A stretch of DNA of 64,000 bases. Source: Negativicoccus succinicivorans (GTDB lineage: Bacteria > Bacillota > Negativicutes > Veillonellales > Negativicoccaceae). Of the stretch, positions 18,789 through 27,249 are shown in pieces. The stretch spans positions 25,846-89,845 of the forward strand of contig NZ_JAHAJN010000006.1 in assembly GCF_018372215.1 (NCBI RefSeq). Direction: 5' to 3'. Below the pieces are notes generated by a model, which searched no databases, had not been told where the DNA came from, and worked only from the letters and a program-made list of their open reading frames with translations. The translations under genes were made by a program, and so were the position numbers. Numbering within the stretch: the stretch's first letter is position 1; the number at the start of each line of letters is the position of its first letter.

Positions 18789-18814
18789 AAAAGAGTCGCT
18801 TGACTCTTTTTTTT
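18787..18814 (+). terminator. Terminator of prfC
   Basis: AAAAAGAGTC, loop GCTT, GACTC and eight T immediately after the prfC stop codon. Confidence 0.85.
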
Positions 18815-18857
18815 ATTGCGCCCCTTTTCCCGCGGGAAACCGCCGTGTGTTTTCAAC

Positions 18858-18890
18858 AAAAAATCCGTAAACCGAAGTTTACGGATTTTT
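18858..18890 (-). terminator. Terminator of the tRNA-Ala gene
   Basis: AAAAATCCGTAAAC, loop CGAA, GTTTACGGATTTTT; a strong palindrome just past the tRNA 3' end. Confidence 0.85.
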
Positions 18891-18894
18891 GATT

Positions 18895-18970
<76 letters not shown>

Positions 18971-18985
18971 ATGTGTAACGCTCAT

Positions 18986-19014
18986 AGTATACAGAAATCA
19001 TGTCTTTTTGTCAA
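18986..19014 (-). promoter_or_regulatory. Promoter of tRNA-Ala
   Basis: Perfect TTGACA (19009-19014), a 17-base spacer and TATACT (18986-18991) on the minus strand, 15 bases before the tRNA. Confidence 0.8.
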
Positions 19015-19030
19015 GATTGCATGACAAAGT

Positions 19031-19060
19031 AAAACCCCGCGGTAGGACGGCCGCGGGGAA
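19031..19060 (-). terminator. Terminator of the tRNA-Lys gene
   Basis: CCCCGCGG (19035-19042) and CCGCGGGG (19051-19058) form a GC-rich hairpin, with TTTT after it on the minus strand. Confidence 0.8.
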
Positions 19061-19065
19061 AAGGG

Positions 19066-19141
19066 TGGTGGACCACCAGGGGTTCGAACCCTGGACACCC
19101 TGATTAAGAGTCAGGTGCTCTGCCAGCTGAGCTAGTGGTCC
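19066..19141 (-). tRNA. tRNA-Lys (CTT)
   Basis: A 76-base tRNA with encoded CCA. The acceptor GGACCAC pairs with GTGGTCC; the stem CCTGA/TCAGG encloses CTCTTAA, giving anticodon CTT. Confidence 0.96.
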
Positions 19142-19153
19142 ATGACAAAGTAT

Positions 19154-19182
19154 ATTATATTACGCAGGGCGCCTTTTGTAAA
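19154..19182 (-). promoter_or_regulatory. Promoter of tRNA-Lys
   Basis: TTTACA (19177-19182), 17 bases, TATAAT (19154-19159), 12 bases before the tRNA. Confidence 0.75.
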
Positions 19183-19319
19183 GAAATAATTTAGCACTAC
19201 GCGCCGATTTTCCATGCGAAAATTTACTCCGATCGGCGCGTTTTTCTGCCGAACCATGTCTCCCTATTTGGATTTTATTTTACGGTCAACATATATTCGT
19301 CGGTCAAAAGACGGACAAT

Positions 19320-19354
19320 AAAAAACACCTCCGCGTTGGCAAAGGTGCTTTTTT
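19320..19354 (-). terminator. Terminator of the tRNA-Pro/tRNA-Arg unit
   Basis: On the minus strand AAAAGCACCTTTGCC pairs through AGCACC/GGTGTT and is followed by a T run, directly after the tRNA-Arg 3' end. Confidence 0.75.
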
Positions 19355-19358
19355 CGCA

Positions 19359-19435
19359 TGGTGTCCCAGGAGGGATTCGAACCCCCGGCCCACGGCTTAG
19401 AAGGCCGTTGCTCTATCCAACTGAGCTACTGGGAC
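19359..19435 (-). tRNA. tRNA-Arg (TCT)
   Basis: A 77-base tRNA with encoded CCA. The acceptor GTCCCAG pairs with CTGGGAC; the stem ACGGC/GCCGT encloses CTTCTAA, giving anticodon TCT. It lies three bases behind tRNA-Pro in the same transcript. Confidence 0.96.
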
Positions 19436-19438
19436 GAA

Positions 19439-19515
19439 TGGTCGGAGCAGCAGGATTTGAACCTGCGACCCCCTGATCCCAAATCAGGTGCGCTACCAAA
19501 CTGCGCTATGCCCCG
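19439..19515 (-). tRNA. tRNA-Pro (TGG)
   Basis: A 77-base tRNA with encoded CCA. The acceptor CGGGGCA pairs with TGCTCCG; the stem CCTGA/TCAGG encloses TTTGGGA, giving anticodon TGG. It is first in a two-tRNA transcript. Confidence 0.96.
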
Positions 19516-19536
19516 AGCCTACGGTATAACAGGGTA

Positions 19537-19565
19537 ATTTTATCAGTTTTGGCAAGACGTGTCAA
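19537..19565 (-). promoter_or_regulatory. Promoter of tRNA-Pro/tRNA-Arg, overlapping the permease stop codon
   Basis: TTGACA (19560-19565), 17 bases, TAAAAT (19537-19542). The -35 box includes the stop codon of the upstream permease, so the tRNA promoter is embedded in the end of that gene. Confidence 0.75.
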
Positions 19566-20989
19566 TTCTGCGCTTTCTGCACACGCTTGCCGCGGAACAT
19601 GTATAAAACCGCGCCGAAACATAGCCAGCCGAATAAAATCAACCACTCGACCCAAGTCAGCGCGGCGGGACTGCCCGGCACGACCAGCAGCGCAATCACG
19701 GCGCCGCCGGCGAGAACGCCCGCGCCGATGCCGACTTTTCCGCCCGGTACTTTGTACGGCCGCGGCAAATCCGGCTCGAGGTCACGCAAACGGTAGCAGG
19801 CCATCGTCACCATGGTGCACGGCACAATAAAGGCCAGGGCCGCGACTTCTGTGAGTGGCAGCAGCATGCTGTAACCCAAAAACGGTCCGATGACGGTCAA
19901 TACCGCGAGTAAAATATTAGCCGCTTTCGGCGTGCCCGATTTCGGATCGACATGGGCGAAGACGGCGGGCAGTTGTCCTTTGCGTCCCATCGCCAGCATG
20001 ATGCGGGCCGTCGCCGAGAAAAGCGAATTCATCGGTCCCAGCGGTCCGATCGTCGCAATCGTGAGCATGACCACATACAGATAAAAGTGGATGGATTGTA
20101 AGCTGGAAAGCGCCGGAATCGGCATTTTGACAAATTCCGTCCACGGCAAGATCGTGCTGAAGGCATAAATGCAAACGAGGTAAAATACGCAGGAAGCCAA
20201 CAGCGCCCAACTGATGACGCGACCGAATTGGTGCCAGTCGAGATCTTCATGCGCTTCTTCCGCCTGGTCGGGAATCGTATCCAGGCCGGTGTAGAAAAAC
20301 GGCGTCAATACGAGCACCGCGGCGAGGCCCGTCCAAAAATTCGTTCCGTTCGTCGCCGACGCGGGACCGGTCACGACTTCAAACCACGGCAAAAAGTTTT
20401 GCGGACTGCCTTTAAAGAAGGAGACCGCCATCGCCACGCACATGCCGAAGAGCAGTGTGCGCGTTAAAAGGGTCTGCAGACGCGCCATTTGCAGTGAGCC
20501 GCGAAAGTTTTGCCAGATGACGTAGCCGGAAAACAGCAAGGCGATCAACACCGGATACAGATAGACGTCCGACCCCATGATCGTATACAGCTTATATGCG
20601 CGTAAAACCGGGAAAATTTCGGCGACAAGTTGCGTTATGATCGTCGCCACGGCCAATGATTCCCAAGGGCATAAAACGCCGTCTCCGAACGCGAGCAACC
20701 AACCGGCGACAAAGGACGCCTTGCTGCCGAACGCGCGTTCAATGTATTCGACAATACCGCCTGAGATAGGAATGGCGGAGGTAAGTTCCCCAAATACCGC
20801 CGCGATCGGCAAAAGCGTCAGCGCGCCCAGCAAAAAGGCCAACATAGCCGCCAGCGGGCCGCCGCCGACAATGACCCAATCGCCTACCATCAAAATCCAG
20901 CCGGTGCCGACAATCGCGCCGAAGCCGATATTAAAATAATGCGAAACGGTCAGTGTCTTTTTTACATGTCCTGTTTCCGCTGGTTTCAT
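19562..20989 (-). CDS. APC-family amino acid permease (475 aa)
   Basis: The start at 20989 (MKPAETGHVKKT) is chosen for the GGAGG before it and the four-base overlap with the gene upstream. About twelve membrane helices are visible. The first carries the substrate-binding GFGAIVGTGWI of the amino acid-polyamine-organocation superfamily. A later helix has PFFYTGLDTIPDQAEEA, the usual G(F/Y)D motif. It should take up or exchange an amino acid or amine across the inner membrane; substrate unknown. It is probably co-transcribed with the RuvC-like gene by position only. Its 3' end carries the tRNA promoter. Confidence 0.85.
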   Translation of the reverse strand: MKPAETGHVKKTLTVSHYFNIGFGAIVGTGWILMVGDWVIVGGGPLAAMLAFLLGALTLLPIAAVFGELTSAIPISGGIVEYIERAFGSKASFVAGWLLAFGDGVLCPWESLAVATIITQLVAEIFPVLRAYKLYTIMGSDVYLYPVLIALLFSGYVIWQNFRGSLQMARLQTLLTRTLLFGMCVAMAVSFFKGSPQNFLPWFEVVTGPASATNGTNFWTGLAAVLVLTPFFYTGLDTIPDQAEEAHEDLDWHQFGRVISWALLASCVFYLVCIYAFSTILPWTEFVKMPIPALSSLQSIHFYLYVVMLTIATIGPLGPMNSLFSATARIMLAMGRKGQLPAVFAHVDPKSGTPKAANILLAVLTVIGPFLGYSMLLPLTEVAALAFIVPCTMVTMACYRLRDLEPDLPRPYKVPGGKVGIGAGVLAGGAVIALLVVPGSPAALTWVEWLILFGWLCFGAVLYMFRGKRVQKAQN

Positions 20990-21423
20990 TGTTTCCTCCT
21001 GCGGGCATGCGCCAGCTGTTCCGGCATATCGTTGCCCAAATAAATTTCCGCAATAATCCAAGCGACAAAATCATCCACCGGTTCCGGCGGCGTCTGCCAT
21101 GATGTCGGAATCAGTTTGCGCCAACCTTGCCGCGGAGTGCACCGCCAGTAACGGATTTTTCCCATTTCCGTAGTATAGCTTTCATCGACTGTCGTGTAGC
21201 CGACCTCATGCTCCCGCGCCAACCGCTCTAAAAAACGTCCGATTTCTTTACTGCGCGTGCCGTTGCCGCTGACGATTTGCGTGATCGGATACTGCTGAAA
21301 AACGGTTTGGCAAAACGGCACCAAATCGTTTGTCGGAACAATTTCTTTATGAATCAGTTCAGCGTCTTCACGGACAACCGCTGTTCCCGTTTTCGCCGAA
21401 CCTGGATCAATGGCTAAAATCAT
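20986..21423 (-). CDS. RuvC/YqgF-fold (RNase H-like) protein (145 aa)
   Basis: The start at 21423 (MILAIDPGSAKTGTAVV) is backed by GAGGAAG. The opening strand with D6 and the DPGxxKTG pattern, a central SGNGT, then DESYTT and a closing acidic helix start (PEPVDDFVAWIIAE) give the RuvC-like RNase H fold. Relatives include YqgF, which matures pre-16S rRNA, and RuvC resolvases. Length is like YqgF, but sequence outside the motifs differs and the insert RYWRCTPRQGWRKLIPTSWQ is unusual. It could process nucleic acid or be a divergent housekeeping member. It sits behind the terminator of the LPS operon and ahead of the permease with a four-base overlap. Confidence 0.65.
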   Translation of the reverse strand: MILAIDPGSAKTGTAVVREDAELIHKEIVPTNDLVPFCQTVFQQYPITQIVSGNGTRSKEIGRFLERLAREHEVGYTTVDESYTTEMGKIRYWRCTPRQGWRKLIPTSWQTPPEPVDDFVAWIIAEIYLGNDMPEQLAHARRRKQ

Positions 21424-21442
21424 ACTTCCTCTTTTTCCCCAC

Positions 21443-21466
21443 AAAAATCCCCGCCGGAGCGGGGAT
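21443..21466 (-). terminator. Terminator of the LPS operon
   Basis: ATCCCCGCTCCGGCGGGGAT hairpin with TTTTT on the minus strand, 8 bases after the DUF3084 stop. Confidence 0.85.
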
Positions 21467-21473
21467 GAATTAT

Positions 21474-22658
21474 TTATTTCGCAGTAACGATAATATCGAT
21501 TCGCACAGGCCCTTCCGTATAAATATCCTGTTTGGCCACGGCGCGGAGATTGACGTCGCCTCCCTTCGCCGCGATTTCCTGAATGGTATTGAACAACTGC
21601 AATCCGTCCACCTGCCCGACATTGCCCGTCAGCGGATCCGGCAAGACGCCTTTTTGCGTCGCGTGCTGATTGACATCCTGCAGAAATTGCAACACGCTCA
21701 TCTCGATATTGCCGCGACCGCTGTAGGCGGAAAGATCCGTCGCATACACCGTTTCGCCCTGCCGATACAGCAACAGATCATCATGGATGACAAAGTCGAC
21801 CCAGGCGGGTTCGCCATAGATGATGTTGCCCGCCGCCACCACGCGAACCAGTTTTTTCTGCGCGGAATTTTGTAACTCCGCCGATGCTTTCTCCAATGTT
21901 GCCGGCAGCACGCGAATAAGCGTGGTGTCTTCCTGCGTATTAAGCTGTTTTTGCAGCAGCCGATTCGTATCATTCAACACATTCGCCAAGACCTGCCGCG
22001 CCTGATCGGCGTTCAAGTGGCTTTCGACAACGGCGCTGGAAAGTATCTGACCGACGCGGAAGATGACTTGCCCTTCCCGCAGGCTGACGATATTGGTGCG
22101 TAAACGTTCCGCTTCCGCATCGAGTTTCTGAATGTTTTCGGTCAGTTCGCCGCGCATCGTTTCCAATTGGGCGATTTCTTCGGCGGAGGCGTGCACATCG
22201 TCCTGCGCTTTACGATACGCATCTTCCACCACTTGCAGTTGCGCGCGCATGTAGCTTTCCTGCTCCTGCGCCAGCGCCAGTTGCGTATTCGTTTCGCGCA
22301 CGCGTTCGGTCATGCGATTGTATTCCGTGGTTTGTTCCGCCAATTGCGCTTTACTGCGTTCCAATTCAGCATTCTTTTGCTGCACTTCGCTGCCCAAACG
22401 GCTCAGTTCGCCCTGCAACTGTTCCATACCGAAAAGCGCCGTCCGAACGTTCTCGGAAAGAGCGCTGAGAACGCCGATCGTCATCAAGGCGATCATGATG
22501 CCCGTGAGCACCGTAACGAGAATCGACGTGTACTTCGGTCGCATGCCGAAGAGCGAAATTCGTTTTTTGCCGACCTTGCTGCCAATTTTGTCGCCCAAGA
22601 AAGCGATCAAACCGCCCATTACGGCCAGCACGCAAAAAATTAAAATGCCGATTTCCAT
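21474..22658 (-). CDS. DUF3084 membrane-anchored coiled-coil protein (394 aa)
   Basis: Two N-terminal membrane helices (IGILIFCVLAVMGGLIAFLG and SILVTVLTGIMIALMTIGVL) flank the cytoplasmic loop KIGSKVGKKRISLFGMRPKY. A long coiled coil (about 75-195, starting MEQLQGELSRLGSEVQQKN) and a globular C-terminal half of about 200 residues follow. This layout fits DUF3084. Function is unknown. It is the last gene of the LPS transport operon, 10 bases behind the LptF/G gene and just before a terminator, so a role in envelope building or as a periplasmic spacer is a fair inference only. Confidence 0.8.
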   Translation of the reverse strand: MEIGILIFCVLAVMGGLIAFLGDKIGSKVGKKRISLFGMRPKYTSILVTVLTGIMIALMTIGVLSALSENVRTALFGMEQLQGELSRLGSEVQQKNAELERSKAQLAEQTTEYNRMTERVRETNTQLALAQEQESYMRAQLQVVEDAYRKAQDDVHASAEEIAQLETMRGELTENIQKLDAEAERLRTNIVSLREGQVIFRVGQILSSAVVESHLNADQARQVLANVLNDTNRLLQKQLNTQEDTTLIRVLPATLEKASAELQNSAQKKLVRVVAAGNIIYGEPAWVDFVIHDDLLLYRQGETVYATDLSAYSGRGNIEMSVLQFLQDVNQHATQKGVLPDPLTGNVGQVDGLQLFNTIQEIAAKGGDVNLRAVAKQDIYTEGPVRIDIIVTAK

Positions 22659-22668
22659 ACCTGCTCCT

Positions 22669-23757
22669 TTACCGTGAGACGCGACGGATCAAGATGATTC
22701 CCGCCACGACCGCCAAAATATTCGGCAGCCAAACCGCCACCGCCGGCGCAAGCACATGCCCCTCGCCCAGCGCCGCGGTAAATGTCATTAACGCATAATA
22801 GATAAAAATAACGATGACGCTCAGTCCGAAACCGAGGGACGATGAAGAACGCTGCCGCTGCACACCGAGCGGCGCGCCGATTAACGCGAACGCGAAGCTC
22901 GCGAAGGGTAACGAAAACCGCTGGTGCAGTTCCATTTGCAGGCGTGTCGTATCGACGTACGCCGCTTCAAACGCCTGTATCTGCTGCGTCAATTCACGAA
23001 TCGTCATCGTTTCCGGCTTTTTCTTTACTTCCGTCACCTGCGTAGGTGTCGTCGTGAACGGCAAAACCTGCTCTTCAAACCGCAACATGCGATCCACGCC
23101 GTCGCCGCCCGAAAGATCGTAAACAGTGCCGTTGGATAATACCCAATGGCCGTCCTGCCAACGCGCCTCGGGCGCGTTTTCTATCCGCACCAACTGATTA
23201 TTTTGAAATTCCTGAATGGTAATCGTCTGCAAAACTTCGCGCTTATCATCGTACTTACGCGCATACAGCAAATGCCGGATCGAGTCATCGTTGACGTCTT
23301 TCAAAACGATGTGTTCATGCACCTGAGGTTTGACGTTATTTTTGATTTCGTGATCAATGGTGTATTCGTATGCGTATGTGGCGGCCGGAACAACGTATTC
23401 GTTAAACAATACCGTCGCCATGCTGATGACCAAGCTCAACGCGATAATCGGCGCGATGAGACGAGTGAAGCTTTGTCCCGCCGTACGCATGACGATGAGT
23501 TCGCTGCTGCCCGACGTCCGCGCGACAGCCATTAACGCCCCCAGCAAGACCGACATCGGGAAGGTATAGACAATAATCTTCGGCAAGGCCAGGAAAAACA
23601 CCTTAGTGACCGCCCAGACGGAAGCCCCGTAAGAAGTCAAAAGCTGCGCGATACGAAACAACAGGTCCGCGCCGATGAAGATCGCGGTAAACGCGGCGAC
23701 GCCAAATAAAAAAGGCGCGACAAACTCCCGTAACATGTATTTATCTAAAATCCGCAT
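22669..23757 (-). CDS. LPS export permease of the LptF/LptG (YjgP/YjgQ) family (362 aa)
   Basis: This is the inner-membrane permease of the Lpt ABC transporter that pulls LPS out of the membrane. The start at 23757 (MRILDKYMLREF) is preferred because AGGAG is six bases upstream, whereas the ATG at 23763 touches it. It has three membrane helices at each end (such as FVAPFLFGVAAFTAIFIGAD and ALIGAPLGVQRQ...LGFGLSVIVIFIYYAL) and a large periplasmic beta-jellyroll between, with the family hallmark PLGVQRQR. Only one LptF/G-type gene is present here, while E. coli has two. The second may be elsewhere, or the protein may form a homodimer. Confidence 0.9.
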   Translation of the reverse strand: MRILDKYMLREFVAPFLFGVAAFTAIFIGADLLFRIAQLLTSYGASVWAVTKVFFLALPKIIVYTFPMSVLLGALMAVARTSGSSELIVMRTAGQSFTRLIAPIIALSLVISMATVLFNEYVVPAATYAYEYTIDHEIKNNVKPQVHEHIVLKDVNDDSIRHLLYARKYDDKREVLQTITIQEFQNNQLVRIENAPEARWQDGHWVLSNGTVYDLSGGDGVDRMLRFEEQVLPFTTTPTQVTEVKKKPETMTIRELTQQIQAFEAAYVDTTRLQMELHQRFSLPFASFAFALIGAPLGVQRQRSSSSLGFGLSVIVIFIYYALMTFTAALGEGHVLAPAVAVWLPNILAVVAGIILIRRVSR

Positions 23758-23808
23758 ACGCATCTCCTGCTCTTGCCTCTTTTATCTTATCACATTTTTC
23801 CACAGCGT

Positions 23809-24534
23809 TTAGATTAAACGGAAGTTCTCGCCAAGATAAAATTTGCGCGCCAGCGGGTGTTCCGCCACCGTATTGGCATCGCCTTCGAGAAGAATCTTCC
23901 CTTCATTCAAAATGTAGGCGTGATCCACAATCGCCAAGGTCTCACGCACATTATGATCGGTAATCAACACGCCGATATCGCGTTCCCGCAAGTGGGAAAT
24001 GACGGTCTGAATATCCGCGACCGCGATGGGATCGACGCCCGCAAACGGCTCATCGAGCAAAATGAATTGCGGATCATGACACAGGCAACGCGCAATTTCC
24101 ACGCGCCGCCGTTCCCCGCCCGAAAGTTGGCTGCCCAACCGCGTTTCCACGCGTTCGAGGCCGAATTCCGCCAGCAACGCGTTCGCCCGTTCATCGCGTT
24201 CCTTCGGCGTCAAATCCTCCCGCGTTTGCAAGATCGCCAAGAGGTTGTCACGCACGCTGAGCTTGCGAAAAACGGATGCTTCCTGCGGCAAATAGCCGAT
24301 GCCGTACCGCGCCCGTTTATGAATCGGCTCCCGTGTAATATCCGTGTCGTCGACCGTAATGGTGCCGGTGTCCGGACGCACGATACCGACCATCATATAA
24401 AACGTGGTGGTTTTTCCCGCGCCGTTGGGTCCCAGCAGACCGACCGCTTTGCCCCGCTCGACATGAACGCTGACGCCGTCGACCACACGCCGTTTCTGGT
24501 AGGATTTCGTGAGATTATGAGTAGCGAGCCGCAT
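23809..24534 (-). CDS. lptB: LPS export ABC transporter ATPase (241 aa)
   Basis: This cytoplasmic ATPase drives LptF/G. Walker A is GPNGAGKTT, the signature is LSGGERRRVEIARCL, Walker B is FILLDEPFAGVDP and the switch His is in ITDHNVRETL. The C-terminal extension (HAYILNEGKILLEGDANTV...KFYLGENFRL) is typical of LptB. The start is one base past the lptA stop, so the two are translationally coupled. Confidence 0.96.
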   Translation of the reverse strand: MRLATHNLTKSYQKRRVVDGVSVHVERGKAVGLLGPNGAGKTTTFYMMVGIVRPDTGTITVDDTDITREPIHKRARYGIGYLPQEASVFRKLSVRDNLLAILQTREDLTPKERDERANALLAEFGLERVETRLGSQLSGGERRRVEIARCLCHDPQFILLDEPFAGVDPIAVADIQTVISHLRERDIGVLITDHNVRETLAIVDHAYILNEGKILLEGDANTVAEHPLARKFYLGENFRLI

Positions 24535-24535
24535 C

Positions 24536-25243
24536 TTATTGTCCGCCTCTGATGACGAGCGTGCTGCGCCCTTTCGTTTCGACCGCCTGTTCTTTCAAGC
24601 GCACTTCCAGCGCCGGCCCGTTCAGCGTGTTTCCGTTCTGCACCGCATGGGCATTGCCCGTAAGTACGGCGAATCCGTCATCCGCGCCCGGCGTTTGCGT
24701 GTACGTGATCGCATCCGCCGTGGCTGCAAACGCCTGCTCCGGATGCGAAAGGCTGACTCCGCCCGTGCCGATCATGCGAATTTCATTCACATAGGCTTCG
24801 ACGTGGCCCGCCGTCATTTCCGTACCCGGTACAGCTAAGTACGCATTACCGTCAATCGTGCCGTAACCGTCCGACGGACGATAGGTGACAGTGGCGCCGC
24901 GCAAGGTGCGGTCATCCGCATGCATTTCCACGCCGCCCGACGCCGCCAGCGACTGATCGGCATAAGCCGTCACCGTGGCCGCGGTGAGCGAAGTCGCGCC
25001 GTCAACATAGGAAACGCCACCAGACAGCGTCGCGCTTTGATCGGCGAAACGGTAAAGCCCCTCGGTGCCGGTCATTTTCGCCGTGCCGCGCGTAATCACG
25101 ACATTGCCTTTCGCCTGTGCCGTATCCTCATTGCCGTTATAGGTCAGCGTATCCGCCGTAATCGTAGTATCGACCGCGCCGACGCTCCATGCCGTCATGA
25201 CAAAAAGCGCAAGCGCTGCCATTGTTATCCATCGTTTATTCAT
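24536..25243 (-). CDS. lptA: LptA/OstA-family periplasmic LPS carrier (235 aa)
   Basis: A signal peptide (MNKRWITMAALALFVMTAWS, cut near VGAVD) is followed by repeated short beta-strand units of the OstA fold, for example ITADTLTYNGNEDTAQAKGN and TAAYADQS-type segments. The opening TADTLTYNG pattern is typical of LptA. It should form the periplasmic bridge passing LPS from LptC to LptD. It overlaps lptC by four bases. It is longer than E. coli LptA (about 185 aa) by roughly two strand pairs. Confidence 0.88.
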   Translation of the reverse strand: MNKRWITMAALALFVMTAWSVGAVDTTITADTLTYNGNEDTAQAKGNVVITRGTAKMTGTEGLYRFADQSATLSGGVSYVDGATSLTAATVTAYADQSLAASGGVEMHADDRTLRGATVTYRPSDGYGTIDGNAYLAVPGTEMTAGHVEAYVNEIRMIGTGGVSLSHPEQAFAATADAITYTQTPGADDGFAVLTGNAHAVQNGNTLNGPALEVRLKEQAVETKGRSTLVIRGGQ

Positions 25244-25785
25244 TGCGCTTCATCCCCCTTCACGAGCCGCGCGTTGCCGCTTACCGTGGCCTGTCGCAAC
25301 GCGCGATCGGCGACCAGCTCATCACCGGTGAGCACCATGCCGTTACGCTCAAGACGAATGCCGTCCGTCGCGGTCAGCTTACCGGTGCCGCCATCATATA
25401 AAAGATTATTCACTTTGACATAGGTATCGTTATCGCTGCGAATTTCGACGCTTCCCATTAGACGCACCGTTTTTTGCATATTATCGACTTCGCCTTTTTG
25501 GGCCTGGACATGAATTTGATGCGGACCGTCGCTGAATAACGCTTCCGCTTCTTCCAGGTACAAGACGCGCGTCTTCGGATTCATCATGATACGCTTGGCG
25601 GACAGTTTCCAAATCAATTCGCCATTTTCTTCCTGCTGCAGATCCACGCCTTTGAATTCGACCAGGGCGGTTTCCTGATCCGGAGCAGATTCCGGTCCGA
25701 CGCCGAAAAAAGCGTACCAAATACCGCCGGCAAACAGCAACAGCGCGCCGATCGCCAACAGCCACCATTTCGGTTGTTTCATCAT
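25240..25785 (-). CDS. lptC: LPS export protein LptC (about 181 aa)
   Basis: The start is one of two adjacent ATGs at 25785/25782, overlapping the stop of the acyltransferase gene. An N-terminal membrane anchor (KWWLLAIGALLLFAGGIWYA) is followed by a periplasmic OstA-like beta sheet (LVEFKGVDLQQEENGELIWK to the end). It would sit in the Lpt complex and hand LPS from LptF/G to LptA. The position between the acyltransferase and lptA supports this strongly. Confidence 0.88.
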   Translation of the reverse strand: MMKQPKWWLLAIGALLLFAGGIWYAFFGVGPESAPDQETALVEFKGVDLQQEENGELIWKLSAKRIMMNPKTRVLYLEEAEALFSDGPHQIHVQAQKGEVDNMQKTVRLMGSVEIRSDNDTYVKVNNLLYDGGTGKLTATDGIRLERNGMVLTGDELVADRALRQATVSGNARLVKGDEAQ

Positions 25786-26702
25786 CGCACCGCCTCGTCT
25801 CCCCGATACCGTCGCATTTGTTCCGGCTCCGTCCACCAACGCCGCTGGACCCACAACCATTCCGGCGGGTAGCGGAGAATAAAATCTTCTATTTCCCGCG
25901 TGCAGCGCTGCATTAAACGGTCGACATCCGCTTGCTCGTCACCCGTGTCTTCATAGTAAAAGGGCTCGCCGATATGGATCACATGCCCGCTCAGATCTTC
26001 GCGGCGGCGAATAAACAACGGCACAATCGGCGATTTAAACCGACGCGCGAACACGGCCGGCCCCTCTACCGCGGACGAAACGCGATTCAAAAACATCACC
26101 GGCACGCCGTTGACATCGCCGTCTTTATCGGCTAAAAAGCCGAGAATTTTTTTGCGTTTGATCGCTCTTGCGGCGCCGATGATTTCGGAGCCGCCGCTAT
26201 GAAATACATCCAGCCCCGCCATCGTGCGGAAACGATTTAAAAGCGCCGTCACCGTGTCATTGGGCTGCCGCTTCGCAATCGTGGTGGTGGGAAATCCCGC
26301 CAGCGCAAGTCCCGCTCCGAGCCACTCCCAGTTGCCGATATGCGCCGTCAGACCGATCACGCCGCGTTGCTCCGCAAGCGCGGCATGCAAACGCTCGGGA
26401 TGATCCATCGTAATATAACGTTCCAAATGCTCCCGTTCCGCCACGAGCCGCGGCGTATAAAGCACTTCGAGCGCTGTCATGCCGAGATGTTCAAAATGTT
26501 GCTGCAGTAACGGTTCGGCTTCTTCACGCGTGAGCGAAAGTCCGCTCATCATTTGGGAAAGCGCGCGATCACGCGGTTTTTTCAAGCGTTGTAAAACGGT
26601 CGGACCCAGCCAACGGCCGATCGCCAAAACACGTTCATAACGCATTTGGCAAAGCATTCGGCTCATCGTGTTCCAAAAAGTATACTCCGCGTTCACAGCC
26701 AT
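25782..26702 (-). CDS. lpxL: Lipid A biosynthesis lauroyl-type acyltransferase, LpxL/HtrB family (306 aa)
   Basis: The start at 26702 (MAVNAEYTFW) follows AAGGACGAAGGG. The catalytic HX4(D/E) motif is HIGNWEW, then GFLADKDGDVNGVPVMFLNR and the C-terminal RYPPEWLWVQRRW of this family. It adds a secondary acyl chain to KDO-lipid A at the inner membrane. Only one such gene is in the cluster, so the lipid A may be less acylated than in E. coli unless a paralogue lies elsewhere. Confidence 0.92.
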   Translation of the reverse strand: MAVNAEYTFWNTMSRMLCQMRYERVLAIGRWLGPTVLQRLKKPRDRALSQMMSGLSLTREEAEPLLQQHFEHLGMTALEVLYTPRLVAEREHLERYITMDHPERLHAALAEQRGVIGLTAHIGNWEWLGAGLALAGFPTTTIAKRQPNDTVTALLNRFRTMAGLDVFHSGGSEIIGAARAIKRKKILGFLADKDGDVNGVPVMFLNRVSSAVEGPAVFARRFKSPIVPLFIRRREDLSGHVIHIGEPFYYEDTGDEQADVDRLMQRCTREIEDFILRYPPEWLWVQRRWWTEPEQMRRYRGDEAVR

Positions 26703-26715
26703 CGTCCCTTCGTCC

Positions 26716-27249
26716 TTATACCGATTCTTCGCTGGACTGGTTTTTGTAAAATTGCACCAGTTCATCCCAACGGCCCTGTGCTTTCAGAACCATTTCAATC
26801 CATTCGCGCGCGGCGCCGTCACCGCCGTTACGACTGGCAATCCAGTCGGCGCCATCCTGCACTTCCAACGCGGCATCGGCCGGCGCCGCCGCGAAGCCGA
26901 CGCGCGCCAGCACGCCGAGATCATTCAAATCATCGCCCATGTAACCGATTTCTTCCCAGCTCCATCCTTCTTCCGCGATGATTTGGGAAAGCTCGGCCAC
27001 TTTATTCTGCACGCCTTGCCGGCAAAACGCCACTTTCAGCTCTTCCCCGCGATGTTGCGTAATCTTGGAACTGCGGCCCGTGAGCAGTGCGATTTTCAGT
27101 CCCGCGTACGGCGCCAGCGCCATCGCCAGGCCGTCACGAACCGAAAACGATTTCGCGAGCTCGCCGTCGTTGCCGATCTCGATCGTCGCCGGCGTCAGTG
27201 TGCCGTCGACATCAAATACTAAGAGCTTCAGTTTCTTGATATCCGCCAT
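26716..27249 (-). CDS. kdsC: 3-deoxy-D-manno-octulosonate 8-phosphate phosphatase, HAD family (177 aa)
   Basis: It removes phosphate from KDO-8-P. HAD motifs are FDVDGTLT (D13 and D15), LLTGRSS, the conserved Lys in VQNKV and YMGDDLND. The short cap-less form and length match KdsC tetramers. The start shares a base with the kdsD stop (TAATG). It lies between kdsD and lpxL in the expected pathway order. Confidence 0.94.
   Translation of the reverse strand: MADIKKLKLLVFDVDGTLTPATIEIGNDGELAKSFSVRDGLAMALAPYAGLKIALLTGRSSKITQHRGEELKVAFCRQGVQNKVAELSQIIAEEGWSWEEIGYMGDDLNDLGVLARVGFAAAPADAALEVQDGADWIASRNGGDGAAREWIEMVLKAQGRWDELVQFYKNQSSEESV

Noticed and set aside
19196..19244. Hairpin CGCGCCGAT/ATCGGCGCG followed by TTTTT upstream of tRNA-Lys
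   Set aside because: The loop is about 25 bases and no plus-strand gene precedes it; it may be an old terminator, but support is too weak to list as a feature.
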